NCBI GenBank assembly: GCA_964529745.1
Contig: CAZGZR010000110.1
Location: forward strand, 1 to 8,263
Direction of reading: 5' to 3'
Length of the DNA stretch: 8,263 nucleotides
Source: RBG-16-57-9 sp964529745
GTDB taxonomy: Archaea; Thermoproteota; Bathyarchaeia; TCS64
A program made the position numbers and the translations under genes. Under the pieces are notes generated by a model. It did not search any database and was not told the origin of the DNA. It worked only from the letters and a program-made list of their open reading frames with translations. Of the stretch, positions 5,291 to 8,263 are shown piece after piece. The stretch's first letter is position 1. Each line of letters opens with the position of its first letter.

Positions 5291-6619
5291 ATGAGCAGGG
5301 TCAACTACGCTGAGATGGAGAAGAGGTACGTATACGGGACGTGGAGGTACGAGCACACGTGGAACCCCATGGTCGTGGACTCCGCCGAGGGCGTCTACTT
5401 CACCGACCTCGACGGGAAGCGGGTGCTGGACTTCAGCAGCCAGCTCATGTGCAGCAACCTGGGCCACAGCGCCGACGAGGTGAAGCAGGCGATGGCCGAG
5501 CAGGCACGGAAGCTCTGCTACGCCGCCCCGGGCTTCGCCACGGTGCCGGCGGCTCTGCTGGGTAAGAAGCTGGCCGAGATAACGCCGGGAGATCTGGACA
5601 AGAGCTTCCTCACCATAGGCGGCGCCGAGGCAAACGAGGCGGCCATCAAGATCGCACGGCTCTACACCCGTAAGACCAAGCTGATATCAAGGTACAGGTC
5701 CTACCACGGCGCCAGCTCTGGCGCCATAGCGCTGACCGGCGACCCCCGCACCCAGTACGCTGTGGGCATGCCCGGAGTCGTCAGGGCCCCCGACTGCTAC
5801 TGCTACAGGTGCCCCTTCGGCAAGGAGTACCCCGGCTGCGGGATAACCTGCGCCGAGATCATAGACGAGATCATCAGGATGGAGGGCCCCAGGACCGTGG
5901 CGGGGGTCGCCCTGGAGCCCATCGTCGGCAGCAACGGCATACTGGTGCCCCCCGACGAGTACATGCCCCGGGTCAGGGAGATATGCGACCAGCACGACGC
6001 GCTTCTCATAGACGACGAGGTCATGGCGGGGTTCGGCCGCACGGGCAGGATGTTCTGCATAGAGCACTGGGGCGTCGTCCCTGACATAATGACCATGGCC
6101 AAGGGCATCACCGGCGCCTACATACCCATGGGGGCCACCGTCACCACGAGGAAGATCGCGGACTACTTCGATAGGCCCGAGAACCTGTTCGTCCACGGCC
6201 AGACCTACGCCATGCACCCCCTGACGTGCGCGGCTGCCCTCGCGGCCATAGAGCAGTACAGTAAGTACAACCTGGTGGAGAACGCCGCCAAGATGGGTGA
6301 GGTGCTGGGGAAGAGGCTGACGGAGCTCAAGGAGGATCACAGGTCGGTGGGCGACGTGAGGGGGAAAGGCCTCTTCTGGGGCGTGGAACTCGTCAAGGAC
6401 CGCGGCACCAAGGAGCCCTTCGTGACCAGGGAGGAGAAGTTCGAGCCCAACATGCTGAAGCGGGTGAGCGCGGCGTGCATGGAGCGGGGCGTCTACGTGG
6501 TGAACGTCATCAACACGCTGATCGTGGCCCCGCCGCTGGTCGTCGGCGAGGAGGACATAGAGAAGGGCGTGGCGGCGCTGGACGAGGCCCTGAAGCTGGC
6601 CGACGAGGAAGCTAAGTGA
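5291..6619 (+). CDS. class III PLP-dependent omega-aminotransferase (taurine/beta-alanine/GABA type)
   Basis: Cytoplasmic fold-type I aminotransferase of 442 residues, normal for class III. Visible motifs: substrate-side LDFSSQLMCSNLGHS (47-60); cofactor phosphate loop GGAEANEAAIK (110-120); SYHG (137-140); LLIDDEVMAGFGRTG (238-252), whose D242 pairs with the PLP ring nitrogen; the Schiff-base lysine K271 in MAKGITGAYIP; and GQTYAMHP with T305. A cysteine-rich insert DCYCYRCPFG with C183 and C187 resembles taurine-pyruvate aminotransferases. Members transfer an omega-amino group to pyruvate or 2-oxoglutarate. The convergent neighbour, a (methyl)malonate-semialdehyde dehydrogenase, suggests beta-alanine or 3-aminoisobutyrate as substrate, because the semialdehyde products would feed it. 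The gene starts at ATG 5291 from a leaderless promoter, and its 3' end overlaps the ferritin-like gene by 8 bases. Exact substrate remains inferred. Confidence 0.88.
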   Translation: MSRVNYAEMEKRYVYGTWRYEHTWNPMVVDSAEGVYFTDLDGKRVLDFSSQLMCSNLGHSADEVKQAMAEQARKLCYAAPGFATVPAALLGKKLAEITPGDLDKSFLTIGGAEANEAAIKIARLYTRKTKLISRYRSYHGASSGAIALTGDPRTQYAVGMPGVVRAPDCYCYRCPFGKEYPGCGITCAEIIDEIIRMEGPRTVAGVALEPIVGSNGILVPPDEYMPRVREICDQHDALLIDDEVMAGFGRTGRMFCIEHWGVVPDIMTMAKGITGAYIPMGATVTTRKIADYFDRPENLFVHGQTYAMHPLTCAAALAAIEQYSKYNLVENAAKMGEVLGKRLTELKEDHRSVGDVRGKGLFWGVELVKDRGTKEPFVTREEKFEPNMLKRVSAACMERGVYVVNVINTLIVAPPLVVGEEDIEKGVAALDEALKLADEEAK

Positions 6620-7046
6620 GGCTCCCTAGGAGTTCCACTCTCTTCTTCTTTCGTTTCACCAGGTAGTCGAAGGTGTCGGGGAGGTCGGGCAGCAGCTCGC
6701 CTGAGGTCTTGGCCGCGTCGAGGCAGAACCTTATCAGGGTCTCCTCGTTTCTAAGCGCGGTCGCCAGGTCCTCTGCGAGGGACTCCCCGGTATAGTCTTC
6801 TAGCTGGTATTCCCCCGGGTCCAGCTGTGTGGAGGTGATGCCCACCTCGTAGGCGTCCGTTACCCCGAACCTGTAGGCCCTCTCGACGCGGGCCATGTGT
6901 CTCTGGTTCTCGTCGGCTAGCCGGTTGAACGTGTCCCGGTGATCTGGATATCGCTCTGCCAGCTGCCGGTACCCTTCGGCCGACTCCGTTTCCAGCCGTG
7001 CGTGATGGCTTATTATCTGGCTGGTGGTCCTGAGCACTAGGGCCAC
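6612..7046 (-). CDS. small ferritin-like / rubrerythrin-like helical protein, metal site apparently degraded
   Basis: 144-residue, mostly helical, charged protein with no signal peptide or membrane segment. The spacing of helices, SHHARLETESAEGYRQLAERY (13-33, split here by eye), DTFNRLADENQRHMARVERAY, ALRNEETLIRFCLDAAKT and TFDYLVKRKKKRVELL, suggests a four-helix ferritin-like bundle. Helix 2 resembles the rubrerythrin ExxH motif, but N47 occupies the glutamate position before H50. Helix 4, where a second ExxH is expected, is KRKKKR instead, so a classic di-iron site looks absent. The GTG at 7046 overlaps the dehydrogenase stop by 10 bases; a GTG at 7037, with GGTGG 5 nt before it, is an alternative and touches the dehydrogenase TAG. 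The pair is almost surely one operon with coupled translation. The coding call is strong; the fold is tentative and the function unknown. Confidence 0.6.
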   Translation of the reverse strand: MALVLRTTSQIISHHARLETESAEGYRQLAERYPDHRDTFNRLADENQRHMARVERAYRFGVTDAYEVGITSTQLDPGEYQLEDYTGESLAEDLATALRNEETLIRFCLDAAKTSGELLPDLPDTFDYLVKRKKKRVELLGSLT

Positions 7047-8263
7047 CGAACGATGACGACCTTGTTCTCGGTGAAGAAGTCCACGGCGTCCCTGCCCTGG
7101 CCGTGGAGGTCACCGAAGAAGCTGTCCTTCATGCCGCTGAACGGGAAGAACGCCATAGGGGCCGCGGTGCCTATGTTGACGCCTATGTTGCCGCATTCCA
7201 CGTCGTACTGGAACCGTCGGGCGGTGCCGCCGTTGGTGGTGAATATGCTGGCGGCGTTGCCGTAGCGGCTGCTGTTCACCATCTCTATGGCCTCGTCCAG
7301 GTTCTCCGCTTTGAGGACGCTCATCACGGGCCCGAATATCTCCTCACGGGCGATAGCCATGTCCAAGCTGACCCCCTCGAAGATGGAGGGGCCTAGGAAG
7401 CACGTCTCAGGGTAAGGGTCGCAGCTGTACTCCCTGCCATCCATGGTGAGCTCCGCGCCCTCCTCGAGGCCGGTCTCTATGAAGCCCACCACACGCTTCT
7501 TCCGGGGCTCCGCCTGGAGGGGCCCCATCTGGACGCCCTCCTCGAGGCCGTAGCCGATCTTGAGGGCGGCCGCCCTCTCCTTTATGACTCCCAGGGTCTT
7601 ATCCATGAAGGCCTGGTCGTCCCCCACGAAGACGAGGTTGGCGCCTGCGAGGCACCTCTGCCCCGTGTTGCCGAAGAAGCTGGACATGAGGGACGAGACG
7701 GTGAGCTCAAGGTCGGCGTCGGGGGTGACCATGAGGAAGTTCTTGGCGCTGCACTGGGCCTGGACCCGTTTACCGTGGGCCGCGCCTTTCCTGTAGATTA
7801 CGTCTCTGCCTACCTTGGTGGAGCCGACGAAGCTGACGCCCTTCACCGCGGGGTTCTCCAGTATCTCGGTGACGGGCTCGGCCTCGCCGTTGACCAGGTT
7901 AACGACGCCCGGGGGGAACCCGGCCTCGTCGATGAGCTCCACCAGCTTCATCATGCTCAGGGGCGTCCACGGGCTCGGCTTGATGACGTAGGTGTTGCCT
8001 GTGGCCACGGCGTAGGGCATGAACCACAGGGGCACCATGAACGGGAAGTTGAACGGCGCCACGCACGCGAAGACGCCGAGGGGCTGCTTGATGAGCACCT
8101 CGTCGATCCCCCTGCTGATGTCCTCGGCGTTGTAGCCCATCATGAGGCTGGGGATGCCTGTCGCCGTCTCCACGTTCTCGATGCCTCTGCGCACCTCGCC
8201 CCTGGCCTCGTCGATGATCTTGCCGTGCTCCATCGTCACGACGCGGCCGAGCTCCTCGAAGTT
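7037..8263 (-). CDS. mmsA: CoA-acylating (methyl)malonate-semialdehyde dehydrogenase (N-terminus beyond window)
   Basis: Aldehyde dehydrogenase superfamily enzyme that converts malonate or methylmalonate semialdehyde, with NAD and CoA, to acetyl-CoA or propionyl-CoA plus CO2. The visible 408 residues lack roughly the first 85. The frame is open to the right edge and the first residues (NFEELGRVVTMEHGK) match the family's conserved EHGK region, so internal GTG or ATG codons near 8239 are not the real start. Key signatures are APFNFPFMVPLWFMP (about 69-83), FVGSTKVG (145-152), CSAKNF (171-176) and GNTGQRCLAGA with the catalytic cysteine C204, plus REEIFGPV. Ordinary aldehyde dehydrogenases have a general-base glutamate near the SAKN segment; its absence here is typical of the CoA-acylating type. 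The gene overlaps the ferritin-like gene downstream and faces the aminotransferase, suggesting shared beta-alanine or valine-type catabolism. Confidence 0.9.
   Translation of the reverse strand, partial: NFEELGRVVTMEHGKIIDEARGEVRRGIENVETATGIPSLMMGYNAEDISRGIDEVLIKQPLGVFACVAPFNFPFMVPLWFMPYAVATGNTYVIKPSPWTPLSMMKLVELIDEAGFPPGVVNLVNGEAEPVTEILENPAVKGVSFVGSTKVGRDVIYRKGAAHGKRVQAQCSAKNFLMVTPDADLELTVSSLMSSFFGNTGQRCLAGANLVFVGDDQAFMDKTLGVIKERAAALKIGYGLEEGVQMGPLQAEPRKKRVVGFIETGLEEGAELTMDGREYSCDPYPETCFLGPSIFEGVSLDMAIAREEIFGPVMSVLKAENLDEAIEMVNSSRYGNAASIFTTNGGTARRFQYDVECGNIGVNIGTAAPMAFFPFSGMKDSFFGDLHGQGRDAVDFFTENKVVIVRWP

Noticed and set aside
5687..6340. 217-codon open frame on the minus strand
   Set aside because: Antisense to the aminotransferase core motifs, with no recognisable domain and biased composition.
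7560..7796. 78-codon plus-strand frame
   Set aside because: Shadow of the dehydrogenase gene on the other strand; no supporting motif.
1..8263. CRISPR array, tRNA or rRNA genes, insertion sequence ends, attachment sites
   Set aside because: No regularly spaced repeats, cloverleaf-like segments, rRNA-like sequence, transposase genes or terminal inverted repeats were seen on either strand.

Overview
The window is archaeal, most likely from a GC-rich member of the Thermoproteota side of the archaea, although the phylum cannot be fixed from 8 kb. Evidence: AT-rich TATA-like boxes sit about 25-35 nt upstream of several starts, one placed so that the transcript should be leaderless; isoleucine is often ATA and arginine often AGG; GTG and TTG starts are frequent; and the families present (Bat-type HTH regulator, free-standing AlaX editing protein, VapBC pair, ArsR-type HTH fused to membrane helices) are typical of archaea. 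There are no rRNA or tRNA genes, insertion sequences or CRISPR arrays. The window is densely coding, and no gene-free stretch exceeds about 140 bases.

Left block (1-4446), all on the minus strand. In transcription order: an amidohydrolase of the YtcJ-like family 3, a ten-cysteine DUF3795 protein, a Bat-type HTH regulator, an ArsR-type HTH protein with about five membrane segments, and the N-terminal 197 residues of an AlaX-type alanyl-tRNA editing protein that runs off the left edge. The first three are 30 bases apart and look like one operon. The membrane HTH gene has its own TATA box and an operator-like palindrome, with alaX 33 bases downstream. Palindromes also sit at the amidohydrolase start and just after its stop.

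Middle (4447-5290). A 126-base divergent promoter region separates the amidohydrolase from a VapBC toxin-antitoxin pair on the plus strand. Both vap genes use TTG starts and overlap in a TTGA.

Right block (5291-8263). A class III PLP aminotransferase of the taurine/beta-alanine/GABA type runs rightward from a leaderless promoter. It converges, with an 8-base overlap, on a minus-strand pair: a CoA-acylating (methyl)malonate-semialdehyde dehydrogenase, cut by the right edge, and a small ferritin-like helical protein whose start overlaps the dehydrogenase stop. The aminotransferase and dehydrogenase would together take beta-alanine (or a related omega-amino acid) through a semialdehyde to acyl-CoA. 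This is the clearest metabolic theme here. The most unusual items are the ferritin-like partner with eroded metal ligands and the palindrome-marked regulators. I see no clear-cut new multi-gene system.
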